From Candidatus Devosia phytovorans (GTDB taxonomy: Bacteria > Pseudomonadota > Alphaproteobacteria > Rhizobiales > Devosiaceae), in the NCBI GenBank assembly GCA_029202405.1, contig CP119312.1:2609001-2673000 (forward strand): DNA of 64,000 nucleotides, in the 5' to 3' direction. Positions 24,913 to 33,140 of this stretch are shown piece by piece. A program made the position numbers and the translations under genes. The notes below the pieces were generated by a model, which saw nothing but the letters and a program-made list of their open reading frames with translations, did no database searches and was not told where the DNA came from. The number at the start of each line of letters is the position of its first letter. Within the stretch, counting starts at the first letter, position 1.

Positions 24913-25364
24913 CAGACCGGTTTCCGGCGCGGCAGGGCGGTGACGGCCATGGCCAGGGCGCCGATGGCGGCAATAACGGCATAGCCATTGAGATTGACGA
25001 AGACGTTGCCGAACATGGCGTAGATGATCGGCACGGACGTCGCCGCGCTCGCAAAGGCGCCAATGGCCGGGGCGGCGAAGATGCGGGGCCAGCCGCTGAG
25101 GCGCGGCTCGGCGAAATGCCAGGCCAAGGCAGAGATAGCGGCGGCGGGAAGGCCGGTAACCCATCCGACGGTCATGGAGATCAGCAGCAGGGTGAACACC
25201 GCCTGGACCATCTCATCGGCGGGGATCGGGCTGCCGGTATTCATGCCCATCATGAGTCCGAAAGCCGCCAACCCGCCGACCAGCGGGCCGAAGAAAATGA
25301 TGGCGAGAGCGCGGGGAAGGCGGGCTGGTTCGGAGTTCGGCGCAGCGTCGCCTTCCCCGACCAT
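24912..25364 (-). CDS. Uncharacterised membrane protein in the cobW-cobN interval
   Basis: 150 residues with about four transmembrane segments: ALAIIFFGPLVGGLAAFGLM, AVFTLLLISMTVGWVTGLPA, FAAPAIGAFASAATSVPIIY and YAVIAAIGALAMAVTAL. I do not recognise a family. The start ATG (25364) overlaps the cobW stop by 1 bp and its stop overlaps the cobN start by 1 bp, so it is translationally locked into the cobalt/cobalamin operon behind a B12 riboswitch. A role in cobalt supply or in membrane positioning of the chelatase is guesswork. Confidence 0.8.
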   Translation of the reverse strand: MVGEGDAAPNSEPARLPRALAIIFFGPLVGGLAAFGLMMGMNTGSPIPADEMVQAVFTLLLISMTVGWVTGLPAAAISALAWHFAEPRLSGWPRIFAAPAIGAFASAATSVPIIYAMFGNVFVNLNGYAVIAAIGALAMAVTALPRRKPV

Positions 25365-26419
25365 CAGGCAGCGACCTTGGCGCGCTGCAGGCTGGCCCTG
25401 ATGGCAGCGTGGTCGAGCGGGCTTTCACCGATGACCACAAGCGCGGTTTCGCGGGCTTCGCCTTCTTTCCAGGGGCGGTCGAAATAGGCGGTGACGCGGG
25501 GGCCAACGGCCTGGATGGCGAGGCGGGCTGCGGCGCCGGGAATGGCAGCAAAGCCCTTCAAACGCAGCACATCATGATCGCGGATGGTCTGCTCGATGGT
25601 GGCGAGCAGGTGGTCCTTGCTCTCCACGCCGGCGATCTTGAGCGAGAAACTGTCGAAGTCATCATGCTCGTGGGTCTCGCCGCCATGCTCCAGTTCGTGG
25701 TGGCTGGGACGATTGGCAATGTCGTCCTCGCTGCCCATGCCCAGGCCCAGCAGCGCCGTGATATCGACATGGCCATTGCGGGCATGCAGCACGCCAACGC
25801 CGGGGCGGAGTTCGGCGCGGACATTGCGCTCGACATCGGCCAGCGTCGTCGCATCGACCAGATCGGCCTTGTTGATGATAACGAGATCGGCGACCGAAAG
25901 CTGGTCTTCGAACAGCTCGCCCAGCGGGGTTTCGTGGTCGAGCATTTCATCCTGGCGGCGCTGGGCGTCGACGGCGGCTTCATCACTGGCGAAGCGGCCT
26001 TCAGCCAGTGCCGAGGCATCGGCCACGGTCACCACGCCGTCGATGGTGACCTGGGCCTTGATCTCGGGCCAGTTGAAGGCGCGGATCAGCGGCTGCGGCA
26101 GGGCGAGACCGGAGGTCTCGATGACGATGTGATCGAACTTTTCCGGGCGGGCCAGCAGGGCCTGCATGGTGGGAATGAATTCATCAGCCACGGTGCAGCA
26201 GATGCAGCCATTAGAGAGCTCGACCATATCCTCTTCGCGGCAGGTCTCGTCGCCACAGCCGGCGAGAATGTCCTTGTCGACGCCGAGATCACCGAATTCG
26301 TTGATGATCAGCGCGATGCGCTTGCCCTTGGGAGCATGGGCCAGCAGGTGCCGCACCAGCGTGGTCTTGCCGGCGCCGAGGAAGCCCGTGATGACGGTGG
26401 TCGGGATTTTCGTGGTCAT
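25364..26419 (-). CDS. cobW: CobW, G3E-family GTPase metallochaperone
   Basis: A 351-residue P-loop GTPase thought to deliver Co2+ to the CobNST chelatase. Walker A TGFLGAGKTTLVRHLL is at residues 10-25. The metal-binding C-x-C-C motif reads LSNGCICCTVADEF near residue 70. Walker B-type and guanine-specificity motifs are VIETSGLALPQPL and IINKADL. A His/Asp-rich linker, SHHELEHGGETHEHDDFD, lies near 243-260 before the C-terminal CobW_C domain. The ATG at 26419 overlaps the cbtA stop by 4 bp. Confidence 0.95.
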   Translation of the reverse strand: MTTKIPTTVITGFLGAGKTTLVRHLLAHAPKGKRIALIINEFGDLGVDKDILAGCGDETCREEDMVELSNGCICCTVADEFIPTMQALLARPEKFDHIVIETSGLALPQPLIRAFNWPEIKAQVTIDGVVTVADASALAEGRFASDEAAVDAQRRQDEMLDHETPLGELFEDQLSVADLVIINKADLVDATTLADVERNVRAELRPGVGVLHARNGHVDITALLGLGMGSEDDIANRPSHHELEHGGETHEHDDFDSFSLKIAGVESKDHLLATIEQTIRDHDVLRLKGFAAIPGAAARLAIQAVGPRVTAYFDRPWKEGEARETALVVIGESPLDHAAIRASLQRAKVAA

Positions 26420-27174
26420 GCGGGGGCTCCGTGGGAGATGGTGGTGCTGCGGGTAGCGAGGACATCGCTGAACTTGCCGAACAGGGTGCCGAGCAGCAAC
26501 CAGAAGACAAAGCTTGTGCCGAGGGTAATGGCGGCAAATTCTGTCGCCAGATGGGCGGGAACGCCGCTCGGCTCGTCAGGCGCAACGGGCGCACCGATGA
26601 TATGGGGGGCAATCACCAGCGCAGCGGCGACGGCAAAGGCCCAGCCGGCGCGAGTTTTCGCGAGCAGGAGGCAAGCGCCGCCGGTGGCCAGCGCCGTGCC
26701 GACCCACCAGATCTGGCGGGCGAAGAGATCGGCCGCCGGCATGCCGGGCAGTTCGGGTGCGAGGCCATAGGCGGGGGCCAGCGAGAAAGTCAGGAAGCCG
26801 GCAATACCCCAGAGGAAGCCATTGGCGAAGGTCACCGGGATATTGGCGAACATCGAAACAGCGCCGATGACCAGGGCAAAGCCGGCGGCGGCGAGCACGG
26901 TGGCCAGCGTTGTGTAGGCGGTGCGCTCGAAGCCATCCTGTGGCGCCCATTCCTCGGCTTCGACGGCTGCGACGACGTCGTGGCTGTGCTCGGCGGTGCC
27001 TTCGGCATGGTCGTGCCCGACGACGGCTGCCTCGCCGTGGCTGTGGCCGCCTTCACCTTCGAAGGTTTCGGCATGGAGGATGATCGGGGTGACGCGGAAA
27101 TGCTGGATCGCGGCCGTGACCAGGCCAGCACAAAGGGCTGCGAGAAGCGCAGCGGCAAACAGATTGCGGATCAT
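26416..27174 (-). CDS. cbtA: CbtA, predicted cobalt transporter subunit
   Basis: A 252-residue membrane protein with about five to six helices, belonging to the CbtAB predicted cobalt uptake family that is regularly found under B12 riboswitches. The N-terminal helix (LFAAALLAALCAGLVTAAI) is followed by a His-rich periplasmic loop (GGHSHGEAAVVGHDHAEG, then TAEHSHD), likely to bind metal. Also SMFANIPVTFANGFLWGIAG and ARQIWWVGTALATGG. The start is the ATG at 27174, 25 bp after cbtB. The transport function is predicted, not proven, for the family. Confidence 0.9.
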   Translation of the reverse strand: MIRNLFAAALLAALCAGLVTAAIQHFRVTPIILHAETFEGEGGHSHGEAAVVGHDHAEGTAEHSHDVVAAVEAEEWAPQDGFERTAYTTLATVLAAAGFALVIGAVSMFANIPVTFANGFLWGIAGFLTFSLAPAYGLAPELPGMPAADLFARQIWWVGTALATGGACLLLAKTRAGWAFAVAAALVIAPHIIGAPVAPDEPSGVPAHLATEFAAITLGTSFVFWLLLGTLFGKFSDVLATRSTTISHGAPA

Positions 27175-27199
27175 TTTCGTTTGTCCCTGAAGCCCTGCC

Positions 27200-27385
27200 C
27201 TAGTGGCAGGGGAAGCCCATGGCGTGGCGGGTGTCGTGGGCGCCATTGTGCAGGCGGAAATCGCCGGCAAAGCCGGTGCCGACCAAGAGGGTCAGACCCA
27301 GCATGAGCGCCAAGACACCAGCGACGAGACGCTGGGAAAGAGACAGGGAATAAAGGCCAGTGGCCGTGGTCGTCGTTGTATTCAT
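27200..27385 (-). CDS. cbtB: CbtB, small predicted cobalt transporter subunit
   Basis: 61 residues with one transmembrane helix (RLVAGVLALMLGLTLLVGTG) followed by the family's metal-binding-looking end, LHNGAHDTRHAMGFPCH, with three His and one Cys in the last 12 residues. It pairs with CbtA. It is the first gene after the cobalamin riboswitch. Confidence 0.9.
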   Translation of the reverse strand: MNTTTTTATGLYSLSLSQRLVAGVLALMLGLTLLVGTGFAGDFRLHNGAHDTRHAMGFPCH

Positions 27386-27489
27386 TGCAGCACCCTCCGT
27401 GCGCGAATAGTGGGCTCCATAGCCCGTTTTGGTGGGTCGAATTTCGAACCGCAAAGTGGGAGCCACTTTTGCTGAAATTCTCCCGTCGG

Positions 27490-27645
27490 GTGCTGGCAGG
27501 TCTCCTGGCTTGCGGGTCTTGGCTGCACCGGACCTTCCCAGCCTGATGGCCAGTGGTGTTCCCGGTGTCGCTCTCCGCTCACAGTTGCGGGGGCAGCCAC
27601 GGTTTTGCGCCCTGATGGGTACGTCGCACCGTGTTCCCTTTTGAT
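27490..27645 (-). promoter_or_regulatory. Cobalamin (AdoCbl) riboswitch
   Basis: Read on the minus strand, the conserved pieces occur in order: AAAAGGGAACACGGTG (near 27642-27627), the hallmark GCTGCCCCCGCAACTGTGAG (near 27598-27579), CACTGG, GGCTGGGAAGG, and the terminal AGCCAGGAGACCTGCC (near 27510-27495). It ends about 105 bp before the cbtB start and should shut off cbtB-cbtA-cobW-membrane protein-cobN-cobO when adenosylcobalamin is abundant. The leader between it and cbtB holds no gene. Confidence 0.95.
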
Positions 27646-27726
27646 CCCTCAGACACAACGGCCTTCGGAAACCAACACGAGAGCAGAGTTACGCCCTCGT
27701 GATCACGCGGTCAATTGCGGCAAGAC

Positions 27727-28362
27727 CTACTCGATGGGATCGAGCGCATAGCCCAGACTGAGACTGGTGACGCGGGTGCCGATTTCTGCCAGCAGAGGAT
27801 CTTCGGATGAGACCTGGACTTCGCCCACAACAGAGGTGATGTCGATGGCGGTCGGGATTTCGTCCTCGGGCGAGAAACGCAGGGAGACGTAGCAATCGCC
27901 GTCAAGCGGACCGGCCAGAGTGCCCGTTTCGAGCAGGGCATAGCCGCCATAATCCCACCAGAAGCCACCGATGTTGAACGGCTCCTCGTTGATGGCCTGT
28001 ACATCGGCGACGCTCATGCCGAGGCGGATGCCACCGGGGCCGGACTGGCTGGGTGCGAGTTCGACCGCGCTCAGCTTTTCCAGCCGATCCTCGTCGAACC
28101 AGGAAAACACCATCTCGCGCTCGGGATCACGAGGATAGACGGTCGTGGCTATATACTGCGTGCCTTCGGGGCCGTCGACGAGGCCGGTCGTCACATTGTC
28201 CGCGCCGAAGGTTTCGATGAGCATGTCCTCCGACGAATCGGCACCAAAGGCGCCGGAACAGGAGATGGGCTCAGCCACCGCAGCGGCCGACTTGTCCTTG
28301 GCGAGGGCCGGCGTTGCCATCGCGACGGCGCAGGCCGTGCACAGAAAAATGCGAAAAAGCAT
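27727..28362 (-). CDS. Exported protein of unknown function
   Basis: 211 residues from ATG 28362, with a signal peptide (MLFRIFLCTACAVAMATPAL, AKDKS after it). AGGAG is about 11 nt upstream. The body has CSGAFGADSSEDMLIETFG, VYPRDPEREMVFSWFDEDRL and GGIRLGMSVADVQAINEEPF; a conserved GFWWDYGG patch follows. I do not recognise a named family. It has its own promoter region facing DUF2164 and is followed by the riboswitch region of the next operon. Confidence 0.74.
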   Translation of the reverse strand: MLFRIFLCTACAVAMATPALAKDKSAAAVAEPISCSGAFGADSSEDMLIETFGADNVTTGLVDGPEGTQYIATTVYPRDPEREMVFSWFDEDRLEKLSAVELAPSQSGPGGIRLGMSVADVQAINEEPFNIGGFWWDYGGYALLETGTLAGPLDGDCYVSLRFSPEDEIPTAIDITSVVGEVQVSSEDPLLAEIGTRVTSLSLGYALDPIE

Positions 28363-28460
28363 AGGGGCTTTGTCTCCTCGGGACGCCGATTTTGTCGCAA
28401 ATCGCCGCGTCCGACAATCTGCGACTCGCCTTATGAACTGCAGCTGAAGGAGCACTGCCC

Positions 28461-28715
28461 ATGAAGCCAATCAAGTTCAGCAAGGAAGAGACCAAGGCGA
28501 TCGTGGGCGAGATCCAGGATTACTTCCGCAATGAGCTCGACCAGGATATCGGCGCCATACCGGCCGAGATGCTGATGCAATTCTTTGCCGACAAGATGGG
28601 CGCCTATTACTACAACCGCGGGCTGTATGACGCGCAGGGCGTGCTCAAGGATCGCATGGACAGCCTGCATGACGATCTCTACGCGCTCGAACAGCGAACC
28701 AAGCACCTACGCTAA
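28461..28715 (+). CDS. DUF2164 family protein
   Basis: 84 residues, single domain, no signal peptide. It begins at ATG 28461 with AAGGAG 9 nt upstream. Typical DUF2164 features are IKFSKEETKAIVGEIQDYF, LDQDIGAIPAEMLMQFFAD and KMGAYYYNRGLYDAQ. Function unknown. It is probably transcribed on its own, divergent from the exported protein gene. Confidence 0.87.
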   Translation: MKPIKFSKEETKAIVGEIQDYFRNELDQDIGAIPAEMLMQFFADKMGAYYYNRGLYDAQGVLKDRMDSLHDDLYALEQRTKHLR

Positions 28716-28789
28716 AATCCGGCTTCTCAGGCGCTGCCGCTGTGGCTAGATAGCGCGCCGGATTTGGCCGGTTCGTTCAGGAGGAAGCC

Positions 28790-29146
28790 TTGGGCTTCAA
28801 CTTTGCCACGCTGGCGCCGATCGGCCTGCTGATCGCATCCAATCTGTTCATGACCTTTGCCTGGTATGGCCACCTCAAATTCCCCCAGACAGCGCTGTGG
28901 GTCGTGGTGTTCATCAGCTGGGGCATAGCGTTTTTCGAATATTGGCTGGCGGTGCCGGCCAATCGCATCGGACATGCCGTCTATTCAGGCGCCGAACTCA
29001 AGACCATCCAGGAGGTGATTTCTCTCTCGGTCTTCGTGCTGTTTGCCGTGTTTTACCTTGGCGAGAAGCTGACGCTGAACCATGGCGTGGGCTTCGGGCT
29101 GATCGCTCTCGGGGCTTTCTTCGTCTTCAAGGGCCCGTTCAAGTAG
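28790..29146 (+). CDS. DUF486 family membrane protein
   Basis: 118 residues with four hydrophobic helices (small DMT-like fold). The start is TTG at 28790, supported by AGGAGG ending 5 nt before it; there is no ATG nearby. Family features are NLFMTFAWYGHLKF, FISWGIAFFEYWLAVPANR and GVGFGLIALGAFFVFKGP. Function unknown. The TTG is decided by the ribosome-binding site and the family N-terminus. Confidence 0.87.
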   Translation: MGFNFATLAPIGLLIASNLFMTFAWYGHLKFPQTALWVVVFISWGIAFFEYWLAVPANRIGHAVYSGAELKTIQEVISLSVFVLFAVFYLGEKLTLNHGVGFGLIALGAFFVFKGPFK

Positions 29147-29165
29147 GGCGGCCCGCAGGCCGCCC
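29146..29165. terminator. Hairpin between convergent DUF486 and aztD genes
   Basis: GGGCGGCC-CGCA-GGCCGCCC is a perfect 8-bp stem with a 4-nt loop, beginning at the last base of the DUF486 stop codon and ending 9 bp from the aztD stop. Without a U-tract, a terminator role is only suggested by position. Confidence 0.45.
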
Positions 29166-29173
29166 TCAAGGCA

Positions 29174-30358
29174 TCAGTGCACTGCGCCCGAGCCGCCAAC
29201 GGCGACAATGTTGAAGGGGGCGCCGTTGACATCCAGCGTGCCCGTCTCGGCAAAGCTTTCCACGTCGATCAGGTGGACCTTACCCTCATTAGGGTCGGTC
29301 ACCGCCACCAGGTCGCCAGCCACGGCGATGCGCGGGCGCGGCAGGGCCCAGTCGCCGTCCATGGAATAGGGTTCGGTGACGGCGAGCGAGTGCGTGATCT
29401 CACCCGCGATCACATCGAGCTGGTTGAGCTTGCCGTCCTCGGTGAAGATGTAGGCGAACTTGGGCTGGGCCGGATCGACGGCGAAATGCATGCGACGCGT
29501 CGGCAGATCGACGAGGCGGAAGGCCTTGTCTTCGGCCGGATCGATGATGGCGACCCTGTCGGCCCCATAATTGCCGAGGAAATACTGCATGCCGACGCCG
29601 CCGAGGAAAGTGGTGGACTTGCCATCGGGCAGCCCGTCGTAGGTGATCTTTTCGATCCTGGGTTCGCCGGAGCCGGAGGCAATGAGAACGCCGTCGCTGC
29701 AGCCGATGATGACCAGATTGCCAGAGGTGGCTTCGCCATGCAGGTCCGGGCAGGCGTGGGTTTCGCCGACCAGATTGCCGGCCTTGTCCAGCACGTTGAG
29801 GCCGATGCGCGGCTTCTTTTCGTCATCGGCATTGGCTGATGACACCAGCGTATAGTCGCCCCATGGCACGGCAACGCCATGGTGGGCGGTGCCGCTGTCG
29901 ACCTGCGTGGTGGCCACTTCGCCACGATGCACCCAGTCATGGGCGCTGAACAGGTCGACCTTGCCCGACCCGTCGTGGAACAGCGCAACCTTGCCGCCAT
30001 GTTCCACAAAGTGGGCCGGCTTTTCGCCGGCCAGCGTCGCTTCGATCAGCCTGGGTTCGGTGATGGCAATATCGCCGTGGTCGCCATGGTCTTCGAGCGC
30101 GATGCCGCTGTCGATGGCGGCAACCTGATTGGCCGAGCCCTGCACGGCGAAGACGGCGCCGTCGGTCGTGTAAAGCGAGGCAGGGCCCGCGAGGGTGAAG
30201 GTATCGAGCGTGTCGCCGGTTTCGAGATCGAGCGCGGTGACGGTCGGGGCGGCATGATCGGCAATGAACAGGCGCCAAGCGGTGGCGTGGTCATCGGCGA
30301 AGGCGGGGCAAGTGAGGGAGGTGGCAGCGAGAAGCGGCAGCAGGAAACGGGACGGCAT
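29174..30358 (-). CDS. AztD-like periplasmic zinc metallochaperone
   Basis: 394 residues with a signal peptide (MPSRFLLPLLAATSLTCPAF, cleavage likely after FADD). A beta-propeller-type repeat architecture is suggested by recurring FAVQGS, VALFHDGSGKVDLF and VAVTDPNEGKVHLIDV blades. Histidines near the N-terminus (DDHATAW, LEDHGDHGDIA) and VQVDSGTAHHG-like (TQVDSGTAHHGVAV) may bind zinc. AztD in Paracoccus delivers zinc to the AztC binding protein. Its neighbour znuA on the same strand and an upstream GATATGTTA half-site point to Zur control. Assignment is by resemblance and context. Confidence 0.8.
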   Translation of the reverse strand: MPSRFLLPLLAATSLTCPAFADDHATAWRLFIADHAAPTVTALDLETGDTLDTFTLAGPASLYTTDGAVFAVQGSANQVAAIDSGIALEDHGDHGDIAITEPRLIEATLAGEKPAHFVEHGGKVALFHDGSGKVDLFSAHDWVHRGEVATTQVDSGTAHHGVAVPWGDYTLVSSANADDEKKPRIGLNVLDKAGNLVGETHACPDLHGEATSGNLVIIGCSDGVLIASGSGEPRIEKITYDGLPDGKSTTFLGGVGMQYFLGNYGADRVAIIDPAEDKAFRLVDLPTRRMHFAVDPAQPKFAYIFTEDGKLNQLDVIAGEITHSLAVTEPYSMDGDWALPRPRIAVAGDLVAVTDPNEGKVHLIDVESFAETGTLDVNGAPFNIVAVGGSGAVH

Positions 30359-30468
30359 AATAGCTCCGATATGTTAGCACGTTACGACTACGGGGAAATG
30401 GAGGGCGTGAAGGGTCGGCCCCTCCCCGGTTGGGGAAGAGCTGAATCGTCGGGAGAAGGGGTAGTGGG
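30359..30468 (-). promoter_or_regulatory. aztD upstream region with Zur-like half-site
   Basis: The 110-bp spacer between znuA stop and aztD start holds GATATGTTA at 30368-30376, which also occurs in the znuA/znuC control region at 31447-31455. It is followed by CACGTTACG. The full palindrome is not perfect here, so this is a weaker operator candidate. Confidence 0.45.
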
Positions 30469-31410
30469 TTAGCCCAGGCAATCGACCAGACTGCTGGCCA
30501 GCCCGCGCAGCAGGGTGGGATAGAGTTCCACGCCTTCCTCCAGCGCCCCGCCTTCGGGATCGAGGACGCCGGACTTCGCCTCCGTCCCTTCGGTGATGGC
30601 CTTGATGATCGTGGGTTCGAAGTTGGGTTCGGCGAAGACGCAGGTGGCCCCGAGGGTGGACACTTTCGCCTTGAGTTCGTCGATGCGGGCAGCGCCCGGG
30701 GTGACGTCGGGGGTCACCGTGACCGAACCGGCCAGCGTCAGGCCGAAGCGGGCTTCGAAATACTGATAGGCGTCGTGGAAGACCACGAAGGGCCTGTCGG
30801 CCACCGGCGCCAGGGTCGCGGTCAGTTCGGTTTCGAGCGCATCGAGCCTCGTGCTTTCAGCCTCGGCATTGGCCTGATAGGCGGCGGCATTGTCCGGATC
30901 AGCTTCGGACAGCGTCGTGGCGATCTGGGTCACCATCAGCTTGGCATTTTCCGGATCGAGCCAGAAATGCATGTCGCCTTCGCCCTCTTCATGGGCATGG
31001 TCGTGACCCTCGTGGTCATGATCGTGGTCTTCATCGCCATGCGAATGGGCTTCGAAGGCGCCGCCTTCGCGGACGGGAAGAAGCGTGATGCCCGGAGCGT
31101 CGGCGAGTTCGACCACCATTGCCTTGCCGGCGAGGGTGTCGAGCGCATCGCCGAGGAAGAGTTCCATGCCGTGGCCGGTCCAGAACACCAAGTCGGCGCT
31201 TTCCAGCGCGCCGGCATCAGAGGGGCGCAGGGCATAAGTATGGGGGGAGGCCGAGCCCTTGACGATCAGGGTGGGCTCGCCAACGCCTGCCATGACGGCA
31301 GCAACGAGGGAATGCACCGGCTTGATGGAAGCGACGACATTGGGTGCAGCCATGGCGGTCGAGGTCAGTAAGGCCATGGATAGCAGGGAGATGGGGGCGA
31401 GCAGTTTCAT
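30469..31410 (-). CDS. znuA: Zinc ABC transporter substrate-binding protein ZnuA
   Basis: A 313-residue periplasmic binding protein of high-affinity zinc uptake, with a signal peptide (MKLLAPISLLSMALLTSTAM). The ligand His lies in VASIKPVHSLVAAVM; GSASPHTYALRPSDA holds the second. A His/Asp/Glu-rich loop follows near residues 122-145 (EAHSHGDEDHDHDHEGHDHA), then GDMHFWLDPENAKLM, FVVFHDAYQYFEARFG and CVFAEPNFEP. The loop is the usual zinc scavenging insertion of ZnuA. Divergent from znuC with shared operators. Confidence 0.94.
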   Translation of the reverse strand: MKLLAPISLLSMALLTSTAMAAPNVVASIKPVHSLVAAVMAGVGEPTLIVKGSASPHTYALRPSDAGALESADLVFWTGHGMELFLGDALDTLAGKAMVVELADAPGITLLPVREGGAFEAHSHGDEDHDHDHEGHDHAHEEGEGDMHFWLDPENAKLMVTQIATTLSEADPDNAAAYQANAEAESTRLDALETELTATLAPVADRPFVVFHDAYQYFEARFGLTLAGSVTVTPDVTPGAARIDELKAKVSTLGATCVFAEPNFEPTIIKAITEGTEAKSGVLDPEGGALEEGVELYPTLLRGLASSLVDCLG

Positions 31411-31441
31411 CGGCAGGGACCTCTTGAAGACGGAGCGTTGT

Positions 31442-31488
31442 AGCGTGATATGTTATGTTATTACGCTTGAGCGGTGTTATGCTATAAC
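31442..31488. promoter_or_regulatory. Two Zur-type operators between znuA and znuC
   Basis: One site is the inverted repeat GTTAT-GCT-ATAAC (31476-31488). The other is an imperfect 26-bp palindrome with outer arms AGCGT and ACGCT (31442-31467) and core GATATGTTAT. These AT-rich palindromes in a GC-rich region resemble Fur/Zur-family sites, and the zur gene is three genes downstream. Binding is inferred. Confidence 0.72.
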
Positions 31489-31516
31489 GTATTGAGAGGC
31501 GTCAAGAGGGTTGCGC

Positions 31517-32332
31517 ATGAATGCACTTGTACCAAGGGAAACGCTGATCACGCTAAGCAATGCGGGCGTGGCGCGCGGCCGCCGCACGCTGGTGAGCGGG
31601 GTCGACCTGACCATTGCGCGCGGCGAGATCGTGACGCTGATCGGCCCCAATGGCTCGGGCAAGAGCACCACGGCCAAGATGGCCACGGGTGTGCTCAAGC
31701 CCACGACGGGCACGGTGACGCGCAAACCGGGCCTGCGGATCGGCTATGTGCCGCAAAAGCTCACCATTGACTGGACGCTGCCACTGACCGTCGAACGGCT
31801 GATGACGCTGACTGGGCGCTATTCGCCCGCCGAGATCGACGCGGCGCTGGAAGCCGTGGGCGCCAGGCGGCTGCTCAAAGCGGCGGTGCAGGAACTGTCC
31901 GGCGGGGAATTCCAGCGCGTGCTGTTTGCCCGGGCGATGATCCGCAAGCCGGATCTGCTGGTGCTGGATGAGCCGGTGCAGGGCGTTGATTTTTCCGGCG
32001 AAGTGGCGCTCTACGACCTGGTTCGGCAGATTCGCGATACCACGCAAAGCGGTATCCTGATGATCAGCCACGACCTGCATGTGGTGATGGCCGAAACCGA
32101 TACGGTGATCTGCCTCAATGGCCATGTCTGCTGCCGCGGTACGCCGTCCATGGTCAAGCGCAGCCCGGAGTATCTCAAGCTTTTCGGTGAGCGCGCCGCC
32201 AGCACCCTGGCGATCTATCAGCATCATCATGATCACGAACATCACGACGATGGCTGCGTCACGCCCGAAGGGGCGGCGCACAAGCATGATCATGATCATC
32301 ACGACCACGCGGGGCATGACCATGTTCGGTGA
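31517..32332 (+). CDS. znuC: Zinc ABC transporter ATP-binding protein ZnuC
   Basis: A 271-residue ABC ATPase. ATG 31517 (AGAGGG upstream) is preferred over TTG 31511. Walker A LIGPNGSGKSTTAKMATG is near residues 38-55, Q-loop YVPQKLTIDW, signature ELSGGEFQRVLFARAM, Walker B LLVLDEPVQGVD, and the switch His in LMISHDLHVVM. The C-terminal 45 residues are exceptionally rich in His and Asp (HHHDHEHHDD and HKHDHDHHDHAGHDH), probably zinc-binding. The end overlaps znuB by 11 bp. Confidence 0.94.
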   Translation: MNALVPRETLITLSNAGVARGRRTLVSGVDLTIARGEIVTLIGPNGSGKSTTAKMATGVLKPTTGTVTRKPGLRIGYVPQKLTIDWTLPLTVERLMTLTGRYSPAEIDAALEAVGARRLLKAAVQELSGGEFQRVLFARAMIRKPDLLVLDEPVQGVDFSGEVALYDLVRQIRDTTQSGILMISHDLHVVMAETDTVICLNGHVCCRGTPSMVKRSPEYLKLFGERAASTLAIYQHHHDHEHHDDGCVTPEGAAHKHDHDHHDHAGHDHVR

Positions 32333-33140
32333 CTATTTCTCCCGCGCGCTGATCGCCGGCGTGGGCCTCGCCGCCGTGGCCGGGCCGCTGGGCTGTTTCG
32401 TCGTCTGGCGGCGCATGGCCTATTTCGGCGACACCATGGCGCATTCGGCCCTGCTGGGCGTGGCGCTCTCCATCCTGCTGTCGATTAACATGACGCTGGG
32501 CGTCTTTGCCGTGGCGGCGCTCGTTGCCGGGGCGCTGATCGTGCTGCAGAAGCAGGCGACGCTGTCGACCGATGCGCTGCTCGGCATTCTCAGCCATTCG
32601 ACGCTGGCCGTGGGCTTGGTGCTGGTCGGCTTCATGACCACCGTGCGCATCGACCTGATGGGGTTCCTGTTTGGCGACATTCTCGCGGTATCGGTGGAAG
32701 ACATTGCCATCATCTATGGCGGCGGCATTGCCATCCTCGCCATCCTCATTCTCGCCTGGCGGCCGCTGCTGGCCTCCACTGTCAGCGCCGAACTGGCCGA
32801 GGCCGAGGGGCTGCGACCCGAAGCGAGCCGGCTGGTGCTGATGATCCTGATGGCTTCGGTCATCGCCATTGCCATGAAGCTGGTGGGCGTGCTGCTCATC
32901 ACCTCGCTGCTGATCATCCCGGCGGCGACGGCGCGCCGGCTGAGTGCGACGCCAGAGAGCATGGCTGCTGTGTCCGCTGTGCTCGGCGCCATTGCCGTGG
33001 TGGGCGGCTTGTTCGGATCAAGAACGTGGGATACCGCTTCGGGACCATCGATTGTGGTGATGGCACTGCTTATATTCCTTGTGTCACTGGCAGTACCCGT
33101 GGGCAGATTGTTCGGCAGGAGAGAAGTGCATGGCACATAG
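32322..33140 (+). CDS. znuB: Zinc ABC transporter permease ZnuB
   Basis: A 272-residue inner-membrane permease with about eight helices. ATG at 32322 (alternative 32316) gives MFGDYFSRALIAGVGLAAVA; GGGG lies 7 nt upstream. Family features are GPLGCFVVWRRMAYFGDTMA, HSALLGVALSILL, GFLFGDILAVS and LLITSLLIIPAATARRLS. It begins inside the znuC coding end, implying coupled translation, and its last 11 bp overlap the zur start. Confidence 0.93.
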   Translation: MFGDYFSRALIAGVGLAAVAGPLGCFVVWRRMAYFGDTMAHSALLGVALSILLSINMTLGVFAVAALVAGALIVLQKQATLSTDALLGILSHSTLAVGLVLVGFMTTVRIDLMGFLFGDILAVSVEDIAIIYGGGIAILAILILAWRPLLASTVSAELAEAEGLRPEASRLVLMILMASVIAIAMKLVGVLLITSLLIIPAATARRLSATPESMAAVSAVLGAIAVVGGLFGSRTWDTASGPSIVVMALLIFLVSLAVPVGRLFGRREVHGT

